Below are positions 9,182-18,725 of a stretch of DNA of 64,000 bases, piece after piece. The stretch spans positions 89,941-153,940 of the forward strand of contig NZ_QOVA01000010.1 in NCBI RefSeq assembly GCF_003332275.1, given 5' to 3'. The notes under the pieces were generated by a model, which searched no databases, was not told the DNA's origin, and saw only the letters and a list, made by a program, of their open reading frames with translations. The stretch comes from Edaphovirga cremea. GTDB lineage: Bacteria; Pseudomonadota; Gammaproteobacteria; Enterobacterales; Enterobacteriaceae. Position numbers and translations under genes: made by a program. The number at the start of each line of letters is the position of its first letter. Position 1 is the first letter of the stretch.

Positions 9182-9532
9182 TTATTGGGCTTTGGCATCG
9201 GAATACGCCTTGTCTGCGGCTTCTAAAATAGCTTCACTGGTCATGGTTGCGCCGCTCCAACCATCCACCACTACGCTTTGTTTCTCGACGATCGTTTTGG
9301 CCAGAGCAATTGCCGCCTCACCACCCAGTTCGGGCGTTTCATCTGGAGCGTCAATTTTCGCGGCCTTGATCGCACCGTTTTCATCAATATCCAATGTGAC
9401 GGTGACATCCCCTCCAAGCCCCTGCCCCACCGCTGAGTAACTTCCTGCTTTGAAGGCCTCTGCATAAGAGGCATTGAAAGAAGAAATGGCAAAAATCAAA
9501 CCTGCACCTACCACATTTATAAAGCTCGACAT
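9182..9532 (-). CDS. Periplasmic FMN-binding protein with covalent flavin motif
   Basis: Small exported FMN-binding domain protein of 116 residues. A signal peptide ends near SYAEAF (about residue 24). The domain has GLGGDVTVTLDIDENG and, near its end, DGWSGATMTSEAI; SGATMT is the threonine site to which ApbE attaches FMN. The same domain is fused to the FAD domain in enzymes such as urocanate reductase; here it is a separate protein, 44 bases upstream of the FAD subunit. It probably relays electrons to that subunit in the periplasm. AAGGA lies nine bases before the ATG. No ApbE gene is present in the window. Confidence 0.88.
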   Translation of the reverse strand: MSSFINVVGAGLIFAISSFNASYAEAFKAGSYSAVGQGLGGDVTVTLDIDENGAIKAAKIDAPDETPELGGEAAIALAKTIVEKQSVVVDGWSGATMTSEAILEAADKAYSDAKAQ

Positions 9533-9601
9533 TATTCAGTTCCTTTTAAAATCTGTTATCTGATCTATTTATTATCTGAACAAAAGGTAATAGCCACGTC
9601 G

Positions 9602-10994
9602 TTAACTTCCCTGAATTAAATAGCGGCCATCTTTCTGGTTGAGTCGGTTGAAAAAAAAGCAACACGAAGGCAATATCACAGCGACAACCAGGAAAAAAAC
9701 ACCATAATTGCTGACTCCAAGAGGTATTTCATAGGCAGAGAAAAAACGCAGTAGTAAAAAAGAAAGTGACGTACTTACTGCGATAGACATTAACTGCGCG
9801 ACCGTAATTACGCTATTACCTGAATTATAGGTATCGTCGGTCAAATCGCTAAACGCCAGGATGTTTAGAGAAGAGTAAAGCGTAGAACTACACCAACCGA
9901 ACATAAAGTTAAGCACGGCAAACGTGAATATTGATTTTTCCGCCATCGAAAGACATAAAAGCATGATAGATATTGCGGTTAAAACGGTAGATAACATCAA
10001 AACATAACGGAAACCTAACCCTTGCAATAGTTTTTCCAGCATCAGCTTCGAAAAAACAAACCCCATAGAAAATGATAGCATAATCATACTGACTACCATG
10101 GAATCAAAACCAAGTTTTGTCTGTAGCATGGTGGATAAAACAACGGGCGTGCTTGATATCAGTATTCTGGACAGCATACTGCCACTCAGGGCAATAGCGA
10201 ATGTTTTAACCTTAAGTAACGCGTTCAAAGTCCCATCGGGATTTTTATCGAAAAACCTTACTTTATAGACAAGAATAAGCAGTGCCGCAACAAAGAAAAA
10301 ACATCAGGTTATACTGCCGTTGAATATAGGGTTTACCCGCCGTCATGACACCAAACAAAAACAGCAACAATGCACCGACGATTAAAAAGTATCCCTTGTG
10401 GCTGAAGCTTTGCTTGCATTTGGTCAGGTCAGGAATAATAGTCTGTGCCATGAACAAGCAAGCAAAGGCTATGGGAACGTTGATCATGAAAATCATTCGC
10501 CATGAAAAACAAGCAATCAGGAAACCCGCCAATACCGGCCCCAGAATAACGCCCCCTATTCCCATTAATGTCACCCGATTAAGCAGCATCAGTTTCAATG
10601 AAGGTATTGTTATTCTTAGTAAAACCGTCTTGATGACGGGCAGCATCAGCGCTCCGCCTATCCCCTGGATGAATCTTGCAGTGACCAACTCAGACAATGA
10701 ATTGGCGAATGCACACCATAGTGAGCCCGCAATGAATATCGCCAATGAAATTACATAAACCGTTTTCTCATTTAAACAGCCACATAACCAACCGGTTAAC
10801 GGCGTAAAAATAATAAAGGCAACAATATAAGCGACGATAACGACATCCATATACAGTGCTGAATCCAGTTGCAATGCTGACAAGTGCATAGACAATGATA
10901 TAGCTGGCAAAGCCATATATAGCATGGTGCTATCCAGCGATTGCATAAAAAAGGTGACTGATGCCAACCAAAACAGGAGCCATTGTCTGTTCAT
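9602..10994 (-). pseudogene. MFS transporter, DHA2-type, frameshifted at an A6/T6 run
   Basis: Major facilitator of about 463 residues with 12-14 membrane spans when repaired. The N-terminal half starts MNRQWLLFWLASVTFFMQSLDSTML and carries ARFIQGIGGALMLP and GVILGPVLAGFL, typical of drug/H+ antiporter 2 proteins. It breaks after NLMFF, where the coding strand has a run of six T (10296-10301 on the plus strand). Removing one T gives FFFVAALLILVYKVRFFDKNP and joins the C-terminal half, which runs to 9602. The gene sits between the nrfD-like and FMN genes, only two bases from the former, so it was part of the operon. It may have moved the reductase substrate or product. As written it is probably non-functional, unless slippage on the T6 run restores the frame. 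Confidence 0.8.
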
Positions 10995-10996
10995 CG

Positions 10997-11953
10997 TTAT
11001 GCCACTGTCATTTGCCCAGCATAGAGTATAAATATGCGTAAGGAGAAAACACTGAATAGCCCAACCGCTGCCATAAGTACCACATACTTACGGTTCTGCT
11101 TTATATTCTCACTAAAAACCCTATTGGAGAGCAGAGGCAGTATTATTCCCAACCCGACGACACAACTCCAGAAAACTCCGCCCCAAAAACCATTAAGCGT
11201 ATTCATTGCCGCCACGGTCTTTTGTCCCCCGCCCAGAATCAACCCAACAAAAAATGAGCACAAGAGTAACGCTTCAAGATAAATTAATGGCCGTTCCAGT
11301 TTATGGATAAAATGCAGAGAGGCGGTATATTCAAAGCGTTTGTTTGTTAATGAACAATACAGCATGATCATGATGACCCCGGAGGTGACTCCAGAGACAA
11401 GAAACAGCAAGGGTAAAACAGGATTATTCAGCAAGGGATAGGATTTTAATGCCGAAAGAAGAAAGCCGGTATAACATCCCAATGCCACAGCCAAAATAAA
11501 AAGACTCTTTTCGACCCCGGATTGGCATCTTACTAAAAAATCAAGCACAGCGTTCAACTTAATTAATATTGTCGAATGAGTTGGACTTAAAAAAACCTTC
11601 AATCGGTTATGATAAATATTCACTATCCATACTATCAATACCAGCATATAGACCTGGAATAACAACACGCCTAACGACATAATGGAACTGACATTGTAAA
11701 ACACCATCAAATACCAAAATGTCAGCGGTTTTGTGAGGTGAAAAATAAGAATGCTTAATCCCAAAATCACACTCAATGGCGAAATAATCGTTGTGGCGAT
11801 GATAACACTGTCTCTGGCGGGGTCGATGTCCGCTCTTTTCCCCTTAAGAAAAATAGCCAGAATAACCATTCCTGACGAAATACCCACTAGCAATAAGTAA
11901 ATGGCAATTGGCCAATCCCATACGAGCGTGTCGAAGTGAAATGCATTGGTCAT
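10997..11953 (-). CDS. NrfD-like membrane quinol dehydrogenase subunit
   Basis: Polytopic membrane protein of 318 residues with about eight or nine hydrophobic segments, NrfD/PsrC family. WDWPIAIYLLLVGISSG near the N-terminus is the family signature region. Such subunits oxidise quinol and pass electrons to a partner ferredoxin-like protein facing the periplasm. The start codon overlaps the stop of the Fe-S gene by four bases (ATGA), a strong sign of a complex. I see no NrfA/NrfB cytochromes nearby, so nitrite is not the implied acceptor; the FMN and FAD proteins downstream are. Confidence 0.87.
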   Translation of the reverse strand: MTNAFHFDTLVWDWPIAIYLLLVGISSGMVILAIFLKGKRADIDPARDSVIIATTIISPLSVILGLSILIFHLTKPLTFWYLMVFYNVSSIMSLGVLLFQVYMLVLIVWIVNIYHNRLKVFLSPTHSTILIKLNAVLDFLVRCQSGVEKSLFILAVALGCYTGFLLSALKSYPLLNNPVLPLLFLVSGVTSGVIMIMLYCSLTNKRFEYTASLHFIHKLERPLIYLEALLLCSFFVGLILGGGQKTVAAMNTLNGFWGGVFWSCVVGLGIILPLLSNRVFSENIKQNRKYVVLMAAVGLFSVFSLRIFILYAGQMTVA

Positions 11954-12636
11954 TTTTGTATTTCCCCGTATTTCCCTGGAATTCTGTAAACTTTAGGCTC
12001 AGTTCCCAAATGAAGTTTTGAGCGGTAAACCGGGTTGGCTTTTATCATTTTGGCGATATCGCTGTCTGGATCATCCAGATTGCCAAAGACCAATGCTTTG
12101 GTGGGGCAAGCAGAGACGCATGCAGGTTTTTTGCCTTCGGCCAGATTGCTGTCACGGCAAAAATTGCATTTATCCGCCGTATTTGTCACCGGATTGATAA
12201 ACCTCACCTGATAGGGACAGGCAGCGATACAATAACGACAACCCACACACCGCTTATCGTTGATATCAACAATGCCGGTCTGGCTATCTTTATAGGAGGC
12301 TCCCGTTGGGCAAACGCTGACGCAGGGCGGATTCTCGCAGTGTTGACAGGATTTACGAAAAAATTGCCTGATGGCTTTTACGCCTTCTGATGCCGGGACA
12401 TCAACGGTACGGATTATTTCAAGGCGACTCACGCCATCTGGAACAACGTTGGTTTTCTTGCAGGCTGTCACGCACGCATTGCAGCCAATGCAACGCAGCT
12501 CGTAATGCAACATGCCATATCGGGTCGTATTGCTCTTCTGAGCGACGTGAATATCTTCAGAGCGAGCGTCACTCCCTGTGATAAAAATAGCACTTCCCAT
12601 ATAGGCGATAAAATGTCTGCGCGAACAATTGCCCAT
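11950..12636 (-). CDS. NrfC-like periplasmic ferredoxin with four [4Fe-4S] clusters
   Basis: Electron-transfer subunit of 228 residues, near-colinear with E. coli NrfC. A Tat-type leader is suggested by CSRRHFIAYMG at residues 4-14. Four cysteine groups are complete: CIGCNACVTAC, CQHCENPPCVSVC, CVGCRYCIAAC and CNFC...CVSAC, enough for four [4Fe-4S] clusters. The C-terminus (GNLDDPDSDI, then KVYRIPGKYGE) is also NrfC-like. The ATG at 12636 follows AAGGGTG. It is the first gene of the operon and overlaps the nrfD-like gene. In this setting it should link quinol oxidation to the FMN-binding protein and FAD reductase. Confidence 0.9.
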   Translation of the reverse strand: MGNCSRRHFIAYMGSAIFITGSDARSEDIHVAQKSNTTRYGMLHYELRCIGCNACVTACKKTNVVPDGVSRLEIIRTVDVPASEGVKAIRQFFRKSCQHCENPPCVSVCPTGASYKDSQTGIVDINDKRCVGCRYCIAACPYQVRFINPVTNTADKCNFCRDSNLAEGKKPACVSACPTKALVFGNLDDPDSDIAKMIKANPVYRSKLHLGTEPKVYRIPGKYGEIQK

Positions 12637-12957
12637 AATTCACCCTTACTTTTTATAATGTCCATTTTATCGTTATTATTACCAGCAAAAATTAACTTGG
12701 TAAGTGAGCACAACGTCTCAACGCTGACATTGGTAATTAACGTGATACTTTACGGAAATACAGGCTTTTTTGCTGCTGAATTTCCAGGAACGACAAGGCA
12801 ACTATTTTTCTATTTCTATTAGTACGTCTCTCATTAGCTGCTTTTGATTTTTATCATATTATTCCCAGAGTTGATCATACAACTGTGAGATTGATCACGT
12901 TTAATTTTTCACATTTCAATATATAAGTTATAATAGATTGCTATAAATGGAGGAAGC
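12637..12957. promoter_or_regulatory. Divergent promoter region with a CRP/FNR-like site
   Basis: The 321-base AT-rich gap separates the NrfC-like gene from the LysR gene and should hold both promoters and the LysR operator. At 12884-12899, TGTGAGATTGATCACG matches the CRP pattern TGTGA-N6-TCACA with one change and contains TTGAT, so a CRP/FNR-family protein may bind about 60 bases before the LysR start. A second TTGATCA lies at 12871-12877. Carbon or oxygen control of an anaerobic respiratory locus would be sensible. Confidence 0.5.
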
Positions 12958-13887
12958 ATGCTCAATTTGAAAAGGATAATATATTTTTACGAGCTTAAAA
13001 TTGCTGGGGGTTTTACAAAAGCCGCCAGCAGGCTTAACATATCTCAACCACATCTATCACAGGAAATAAACAAGCTAGAGATAGACTTGGGAAAACCGCT
13101 AATAAAAAGGACCACCCGGTCTTTTGCTGTCACGGAATTTGGTGAGGCTTTTTTCAAGAAAATAGAAAATCTGGTGAATGAGCATAGCGAAATCGAGAAG
13201 TTCATTACCGGCTATAAGAGCAGTAATGAGTGCTCATTGACTGTGGGTGTCATCCCCATTTTCAATCGATTTAAATATTATGAGATATTCAGCCTTTTTA
13301 AATGCCAACATCCTGAAATAAACACCTCTTTTATTGATGGTTTTAGTTCTCAACTTTTTGAAAAAATTAAAAAAATGGAGATCCACCTGGCATTCTTGAC
13401 ACCCATTGATGAGTATTTTCAAGATCCAGGCATTGAAATAATTGAACTCTTTGAAGAAGAGATATCTTTAATTATGTCAGATACGCATCCACTGGCCCAT
13501 GCTGACTCACTGACATTACGTGGTCTTATCAGCGAACAACTTATTGTTCCACAGAGAGGCACGGGGGAATTCCAGGCAGTGACGAAAGCCTTTACTGAAA
13601 TCAATACTGCCCCTACCAGTTTATTTGAGTGCAGTAATATGGAGATCATCATCGATCTGGTGAAGAGCCAATCTTGCATTGTTTTCCTGACGCGCTCAGT
13701 GGTTGAGAAATTGGATATGAACGGACTGGTAAATGTTCGTCTTGATAATAATTTAAAACGAAAGGTTGCGGTTAGCTTTTTAAAAAACCAGTCCAGGAAT
13801 CCTTTTATTAAATTGTTTATCAGTTTCCTGCACCAATATAATAAGGATAACCTTCCTCTGGCGGCAACCGCGTTAAAAAATTCATAG
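12958..13887 (+). CDS. LysR-type transcriptional regulator
   Basis: Regulator of 309 residues. The N-terminal winged helix-turn-helix reads FYELKIAGGFTKAASRLNISQPHLSQEINKLE (about residues 10-41), followed by the usual linker and a periplasmic-binding-like effector domain. GGAGG stands directly before the ATG. Codon use is more AT-rich than in the surrounding genes. It is divergent from the NrfCD/FMN/FAD operon, the standard layout for a LysR protein and its target, so it probably senses the substrate of that reductase. No known paralogue is recognisable. Confidence 0.88.
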   Translation: MLNLKRIIYFYELKIAGGFTKAASRLNISQPHLSQEINKLEIDLGKPLIKRTTRSFAVTEFGEAFFKKIENLVNEHSEIEKFITGYKSSNECSLTVGVIPIFNRFKYYEIFSLFKCQHPEINTSFIDGFSSQLFEKIKKMEIHLAFLTPIDEYFQDPGIEIIELFEEEISLIMSDTHPLAHADSLTLRGLISEQLIVPQRGTGEFQAVTKAFTEINTAPTSLFECSNMEIIIDLVKSQSCIVFLTRSVVEKLDMNGLVNVRLDNNLKRKVAVSFLKNQSRNPFIKLFISFLHQYNKDNLPLAATALKNS

Positions 13888-14135
13888 CGGACACACTTAC
13901 GTTCGCTTGGTGCATCTACTCTCAGGGCAAGGTCTTGAAACGAGTATGTTCTCCTTCACAATAAAAATGTGCGTTATCACAATGACCCCTGTGCAATAAT
14001 GGTTTATATTCAGCAGCATAATACTCGTTTTATGTAATATGCAGATATCAGCTACAGTGTATTGTGATGATAATAATTCCTATTACTATTTTCCATTTAT
14101 GAGAATGTCTCACACCAGGATTTACCGGGGTTTCT

Positions 14136-15749
14136 ATGCGTAGCCTGAAGATACCGCTTAAACTAAGCACATCAGTGATTCTGATGGTTTCCGGAGTAAT
14201 TATTTCGGTATTACTCGCGGTGCATTCCCTTTTCTTCAATCAAATTAGTCAATTGGCTGAAAATAGCTTTCGTGAGAAAGCTTTCGCCATCTCGCGCACC
14301 CTGGCGATTACACCAGAAATCGTGCAGGGTCTGAGCGACAAACGCAAGGCCGCCGCCATCCAACCCTTCGCAGAACGTGTAAAAGAGCAAAATGGTCTGC
14401 TATTTATTACCGTGACCGATATGCAAGGGATACGGTATTCGCATCCCAATGCCAGTTTGCTGGGCAAGCTTTTTGTCGGGGACGATATTTTCCCTGCGCT
14501 CAAGGGCAAAGAAAATCAGGCGATAAATCAAGGTACGCTGGAACGTGCGCTACGCGTATTTACCCCGGTCTATAACAGCGAACATCAACAAATTGGGGTT
14601 GTCGCGTTGGGTATCTCGCTGGTTAAGGTTCAGAGCATTGTGAATAATAATCGCCAGAACCTGCTGTGGACTGCCCTCTTCGGCTGCATTGTCGGGGGAA
14701 TTGGCACGTGGCTTCTGGTGAGTGCCTTAAAACGCATCATGCTGGGTTTTGAACCCCACGAAATCGCCAACTTGTTCGAAGAACGCAATGCCATGTTGCA
14801 GTCGATGAAGGAAGGCGTAATCGCCGTGGATCAACAGGGGCAAATTACCCTGATTAATGATGAAGCGGAACGGCTGTTCAAGCAACGGGGGCCAAAAGAT
14901 AATATGGCCGTAAATGCAGCCAGCGAGCAATGGCCTGAATTGTTGCATTTGCAGGAAGTGATGAACACCGGCGTGATGCAGCGCGACAGAGAAAGTCACA
15001 TCAACGGCAATATCCTGCTCAGCAATACGGTTCCCGTGCGGGTCAACGGCGAAATTGTAGGGGCAATCGCTACGTTCAGAGACAAAACCGAGGTCAGCCA
15101 ATTACTTGAGCGTTTGAGTGGCATGTCGACGTATGCCGACGCGTTGCGTACCCAGGCCCATGAGTTCAAAAACAAACTCCATGTCATTCTTGGGATGTTG
15201 CATCTCAAGCATTATCAGGAGTTAGAGCGTTATATTTTGAATACGGCGCAAAATTACCAGGATGCGATTGGCTCGTTGATTCGGATGATTAAATCACCGG
15301 AAATTGCCGGTTTTCTGCTGGGGAAGATGAATCGCGCGCGCGATTTGGGGATCACCTTGCAGTTAACTGAAGAGAGCTTTTTACCTTATACCGATGATGT
15401 TGAGACGACCAATGTTATCATCACTGCGTTAGGGAATGTGCTGGAAAATGCTTTTGATGCGCTCTCCGGCTACAGTGCCCGAACCATTACCGTCAGCTTT
15501 GATTTTCTTGACGGGATGTTACATTGCACCGTCAGCGATGATGGCCCAGGGATTGAGCCGGATATCATTGACAAGATTTTCCAGCGTGGATTTTCGACCA
15601 AAGGAAACGGCCGTGGCATTGGTCTCCACCTGGCAAAACTAAGCATTCAAGCGCATGGAGGAAATATTGATGTCAAGTCTGAACGCGGTATATATACTCG
15701 TTTTTATCTTACCCTGCCCTACCTTACAGACGAGGTGAATCATGATTAA
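14136..15749 (+). CDS. dcuS: C4-dicarboxylate sensor kinase DcuS
   Basis: Membrane histidine kinase of 537 residues, colinear with E. coli DcuS (about 543). It has TM1 (about 12-32), a periplasmic PAS domain with the C4-dicarboxylate contacts RYSHP and RVFTP, TM2 near residue 170-190, a cytoplasmic PAS domain (MLQSMKEGVIAVDQQG), the phosphorylated histidine in QAHEFKNKLHVILG, and an ATPase domain with N-box NVLENAFDAL and G-boxes DDGPGI and GNGRGIGLHL. With DcuR it switches on dcuB and frd in the presence of fumarate or succinate. Its stop overlaps the dcuR start by 8 bases. Confidence 0.95.
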   Translation: MRSLKIPLKLSTSVILMVSGVIISVLLAVHSLFFNQISQLAENSFREKAFAISRTLAITPEIVQGLSDKRKAAAIQPFAERVKEQNGLLFITVTDMQGIRYSHPNASLLGKLFVGDDIFPALKGKENQAINQGTLERALRVFTPVYNSEHQQIGVVALGISLVKVQSIVNNNRQNLLWTALFGCIVGGIGTWLLVSALKRIMLGFEPHEIANLFEERNAMLQSMKEGVIAVDQQGQITLINDEAERLFKQRGPKDNMAVNAASEQWPELLHLQEVMNTGVMQRDRESHINGNILLSNTVPVRVNGEIVGAIATFRDKTEVSQLLERLSGMSTYADALRTQAHEFKNKLHVILGMLHLKHYQELERYILNTAQNYQDAIGSLIRMIKSPEIAGFLLGKMNRARDLGITLQLTEESFLPYTDDVETTNVIITALGNVLENAFDALSGYSARTITVSFDFLDGMLHCTVSDDGPGIEPDIIDKIFQRGFSTKGNGRGIGLHLAKLSIQAHGGNIDVKSERGIYTRFYLTLPYLTDEVNHD

Positions 15750-16473
15750 TGTGATGATCGTTGATGATGACGCCATGGTCGCGGAACTCAATAAATGTTA
15801 TCTGAGTCAGATCAGTGGGTTTCATTGCAGTGCCATCGCCTCGACATTACAGCAGGCCAGGGAGTTGCTTGCCGATCCTGATAATCAGATCGATCTGATT
15901 CTGTTGGATATCTTTATGCAACAGGAAAACGGGTTGGATCTGCTGCCCACCGTCCGTGAACTCAGTGAACAAACTGACGTGGTCATCATCTCCTCCGCCA
16001 GCGATGTCAATACCGTTAAAAAAGCACTTAAATATGGCGTGGTGGATTACCTGATCAAGCCATTCCAATTCTCCCGTTTTGAGCAGGCGCTGACGGATTA
16101 CCGTGAAGAGGTGAGTCTCACCGAAAACCGGGAGAACTTCGCACAATCGGATATCGATTACCTGCTTTATAATAAGGGCGGGCACGGTCAGGGAGCAGGG
16201 AAAGAGAGGAAAAAGCTGCCAAAGGGACTCACGGCCATCACATTGCGGACGATCTGCGAGTGGATAGCTAAAAATCAGGACGTAGAATTTTCTACCGACA
16301 TGCTGGCTAATGCCATTGACGTATCACGGGTATCTTGTAGAAAATACCTCACTTATTTGTCTGATATTGGTATTCTTAATACGTCTATATTTTATGGCTC
16401 ATTAGGCAGACCGGTCTTTCAATATCGGTTAATGCCGGATAAACTGGTTCTGCTTAACCAATGTTATCTATGA
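15742..16473 (+). CDS. dcuR: C4-dicarboxylate response regulator DcuR
   Basis: CitB-family response regulator of 243 residues. The receiver domain has the acidic pocket VDDD (7-10), phospho-acceptor D56 in LILLDIFMQ, conserved T/S in VIISSASD and K in YLIKPFQFSR. The C-terminal HTH reads TDMLANAIDVSRVSCRKYLTYLSDIGIL. It acts with DcuS and most likely controls dcuB, 390 bases downstream, and the frd operon on the opposite strand. Confidence 0.95.
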   Translation: MINVMIVDDDAMVAELNKCYLSQISGFHCSAIASTLQQARELLADPDNQIDLILLDIFMQQENGLDLLPTVRELSEQTDVVIISSASDVNTVKKALKYGVVDYLIKPFQFSRFEQALTDYREEVSLTENRENFAQSDIDYLLYNKGGHGQGAGKERKKLPKGLTAITLRTICEWIAKNQDVEFSTDMLANAIDVSRVSCRKYLTYLSDIGILNTSIFYGSLGRPVFQYRLMPDKLVLLNQCYL

Positions 16474-16860
16474 TCTTGACGAGCGGGCAGGATATTTCCT
16501 ACTATTTTGCCTGGCACACTCTTTTAGGTAAAAACCCTTTTTACTTAGCAAAGGAATAGTCACGCATTAAACTATCGGCAGGCCGGTCGCCCCTTAGTTT
16601 CCGGCCTCGGTCAGCCTATTTGCCCACTTATTAGAATAGTGACCTACCGCAATTCACAACCAGATTTAATATCTATTACTCATAATGGCAACATTATAAT
16701 AACTGCAATTAAACAAACAAAGTTTAATATAATATTTAAATCTTTTATTAACTAAAAAAAACTGCAATGTGTGATCCCTCTCCCTCAATAGAAATGAAAA
16801 GAAGATAACTATTAACCTCATAAAAATTAAATGTATTTACTCGATAAGAAAGAGGTGCGC
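16474..16860 (+). promoter_or_regulatory. dcuR-dcuB intergenic region, dcuB promoter
   Basis: This 387-base stretch holds no gene. It has a hairpin GTAAAAA/TTTTTAC (16528-16544) and a second, AGGCCGG/CCGGCCT (16580-16607), either of which may end the dcuSR transcript. An inverted repeat ATTAAAC-N7-GTTTAAT at 16708-16728 in an AT-rich tract is a candidate operator for dcuB. AAAGAGGTG precedes the dcuB ATG. I cannot place an FNR site with confidence. Confidence 0.45.
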
Positions 16861-18201
16861 ATGTTATTTACTATTCAACTCATCGTCATCCTAATCTGTC
16901 TCTTTTACGGAGCCAGAAAAGGTGGGATTGCACTGGGGTTACTGGGCGGTATTGGATTAATAATACTGGTTTTCGTTTTTCATCTGCAACCCGGCAAACC
17001 ACCGGTTGACGTAATGCTGGTTATTATCGCCGTGGTGGCCGCTTCTGCGACACTTCAGGCATCAGGCGGCCTCGATGTGATGCTGCAAATTGCAGAGCGC
17101 TTGTTACGTCGCAACCCTAAATATGTCTCCATCGTCGCTCCGTTCGTTACCTGTATATTGACCATCCTTTGCGGTACAGGGCATGTGGTATATACAATTC
17201 TGCCCATTATCTATGATGTGGCAATCAAAAATAACATTCGCCCAGAAAGACCCATGGCTGCCAGCTCCATTGGGGCACAAATGGGGATTATTGCCAGCCC
17301 GGTGTCCGTTGCGGTAGTGTCACTGGTTGCGATGCTGGGTAACTTTACCTTTAATGGCAAGCATCTGGAATTCCTGGATCTGCTGGCTATCACCATTCCT
17401 TCCACCCTTTGCGGTATTTTGGCAATTGGTATCTTCAGTTGGTTCCGTGGAAAGGATTTGGATAAAGACGAAAAATTCCAGGAATTCATTGCTGATCCAG
17501 AAAACTACAAATATGTTTACGGTGACACAGCAACATTATTGGACAAAAAATTGCCTACCAGTAACTGGGTGGCAATGTGGATCTTCCTGGGTACCATCGC
17601 TATCGTTGCGCTGTTAGGTGCATTTTCCGAACTGCGTCCAGTATTCGACGGCAAACCGCTGTCCATGGTGCTGGTTATCCAGATGTTTATGTTGTGTGCG
17701 GGCGCGATCATTATTATCGCCACCAAAACCAATCCGGCCAATATCTCTAAAAACGAAGTTTTCCGTTCAGGCATGATCGCCATCGTGGCGGTTTATGGTA
17801 TCGCCTGGATGGCTGAAACCATGTTTGGTGCCCACCTGAGTGAGATCAAATCCGCGCTGGGAACTCTCGTTAAAGAATATCCCTGGGCCTACGCCATCGT
17901 CTTGCTGATCGTCTCCAAGTTTGTTAACTCACAGGCTGCGGCACTTGCAGCGATTGTGCCTGTCGCGCTGGCTATCGGCGTCGATCCGGCTTATATCATC
18001 GCCTCTGCACCGGCCTGTTATGGCTATTATATTTTACCAACCTACCCAAGCGATCTGGCAGCGATTCAGTTTGACCGCTCTGGAACCACGAATATCGGAC
18101 GGTTTGTTATCAACCACAGCTTTATTATGGTCGGTTTAATCGGGGTTTCCGTGTCGTGCGTGATGGGTTGGGTATTGGCCGCCGCGTACGGATTCCTATA
18201 A
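16861..18201 (+). CDS. dcuB: Anaerobic C4-dicarboxylate antiporter DcuB
   Basis: Inner-membrane fumarate/succinate antiporter of 446 residues, exactly the E. coli DcuB length and nearly identical through long stretches ([20 protein letters not shown] at the start, [40 protein letters not shown]). I placed the start at the ATG at 16861, preceded by AAAGAGGTG; an upstream ATG at 16831 would add ten residues not found in homologues. It imports fumarate for FrdABCD and exports succinate. It lies directly after dcuSR, which control it. Confidence 0.95.
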   Translation: MLFTIQLIVILICLFYGARKGGIALGLLGGIGLIILVFVFHLQPGKPPVDVMLVIIAVVAASATLQASGGLDVMLQIAERLLRRNPKYVSIVAPFVTCILTILCGTGHVVYTILPIIYDVAIKNNIRPERPMAASSIGAQMGIIASPVSVAVVSLVAMLGNFTFNGKHLEFLDLLAITIPSTLCGILAIGIFSWFRGKDLDKDEKFQEFIADPENYKYVYGDTATLLDKKLPTSNWVAMWIFLGTIAIVALLGAFSELRPVFDGKPLSMVLVIQMFMLCAGAIIIIATKTNPANISKNEVFRSGMIAIVAVYGIAWMAETMFGAHLSEIKSALGTLVKEYPWAYAIVLLIVSKFVNSQAAALAAIVPVALAIGVDPAYIIASAPACYGYYILPTYPSDLAAIQFDRSGTTNIGRFVINHSFIMVGLIGVSVSCVMGWVLAAAYGFL

Positions 18202-18249
18202 GCGCTGTGGGTATTACGTAATCTTCTGTTTAGACATTATCATCACGAA

Positions 18250-18288
18250 AAAAAATACTGCGTCAGGTCATTCCTGGCGCAGTATTTT
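18250..18288. terminator. Bidirectional rho-independent terminator between dcuB and frdD
   Basis: AATACTGCGTCAGG and CCTGGCGCAGTATT form a 14-bp stem with one G-T pair and a short loop. An A-run precedes it and TTTTA follows, so it can end dcuB on the plus strand and frdABCD on the minus strand. Confidence 0.85.
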
Positions 18289-18358
18289 ACTTTGAAGACT
18301 CTTTAAGAACGCTATTTCGGGTAAAACGCGATCTATCTTCTGCCTAACTATTTATATT

Positions 18359-18709
18359 CTAAATAATCCCAATCACTGTCACTACACTGAGAATCATCGC
18401 CAATCCATAAAAAACCCATTTACCCGCCGGGATATGGATTTTCAAATCGTGCATGGCGTGATGCATGCGGTGCAGGCCACACCAGATTGGCAAGACGATC
18501 ATCAGTAACAAGAAGATGCGGCCAATGAAAGTCTGACTGAATGCAGCAATGCGCTCATAACTGAGTGCATCACCGGGGTAGGCGCCCAGTGGCAATAAAA
18601 TCCCCACCAACAGGATCACCGCTGGCGCTATAATCGCCGTCCACATACCACCCGCACCGAATAGCCCCCAAAAAACGGGTTCATCTGAACGTTTTGGTGT
18701 CTGCTTCAT
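18359..18709 (-). CDS. frdD: Fumarate reductase membrane anchor FrdD
   Basis: Hydrophobic anchor of 116 residues with three membrane helices (about 18-40, 60-85 and 95-115). It matches E. coli FrdD in order and motif, including [17 protein letters not shown] and [15 protein letters not shown]. With FrdC it binds menaquinol and holds FrdAB on the cytoplasmic face. Last gene of frdABCD, 16 bases after frdC. Confidence 0.95.
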   Translation of the reverse strand: MKQTPKRSDEPVFWGLFGAGGMWTAIIAPAVILLVGILLPLGAYPGDALSYERIAAFSQTFIGRIFLLLMIVLPIWCGLHRMHHAMHDLKIHIPAGKWVFYGLAMILSVVTVIGII

Positions 18710-18725
18710 GATGTTCTCCTGTCAG

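Noticed and set aside
10296..10301. Programmed frameshifting at the A6/T6 run
   Set aside because: No slippery X-XXY-YYZ heptamer or downstream structure is evident, and DHA2 transporters are not known to use frameshifting. I left phase variation open as a weak option.
12505..12822. Plus-strand frame of 105 codons opposite the NrfC-like gene
   Set aside because: It is mostly antisense to the four-cluster ferredoxin, whose motifs are complete, and has no recognisable sequence.
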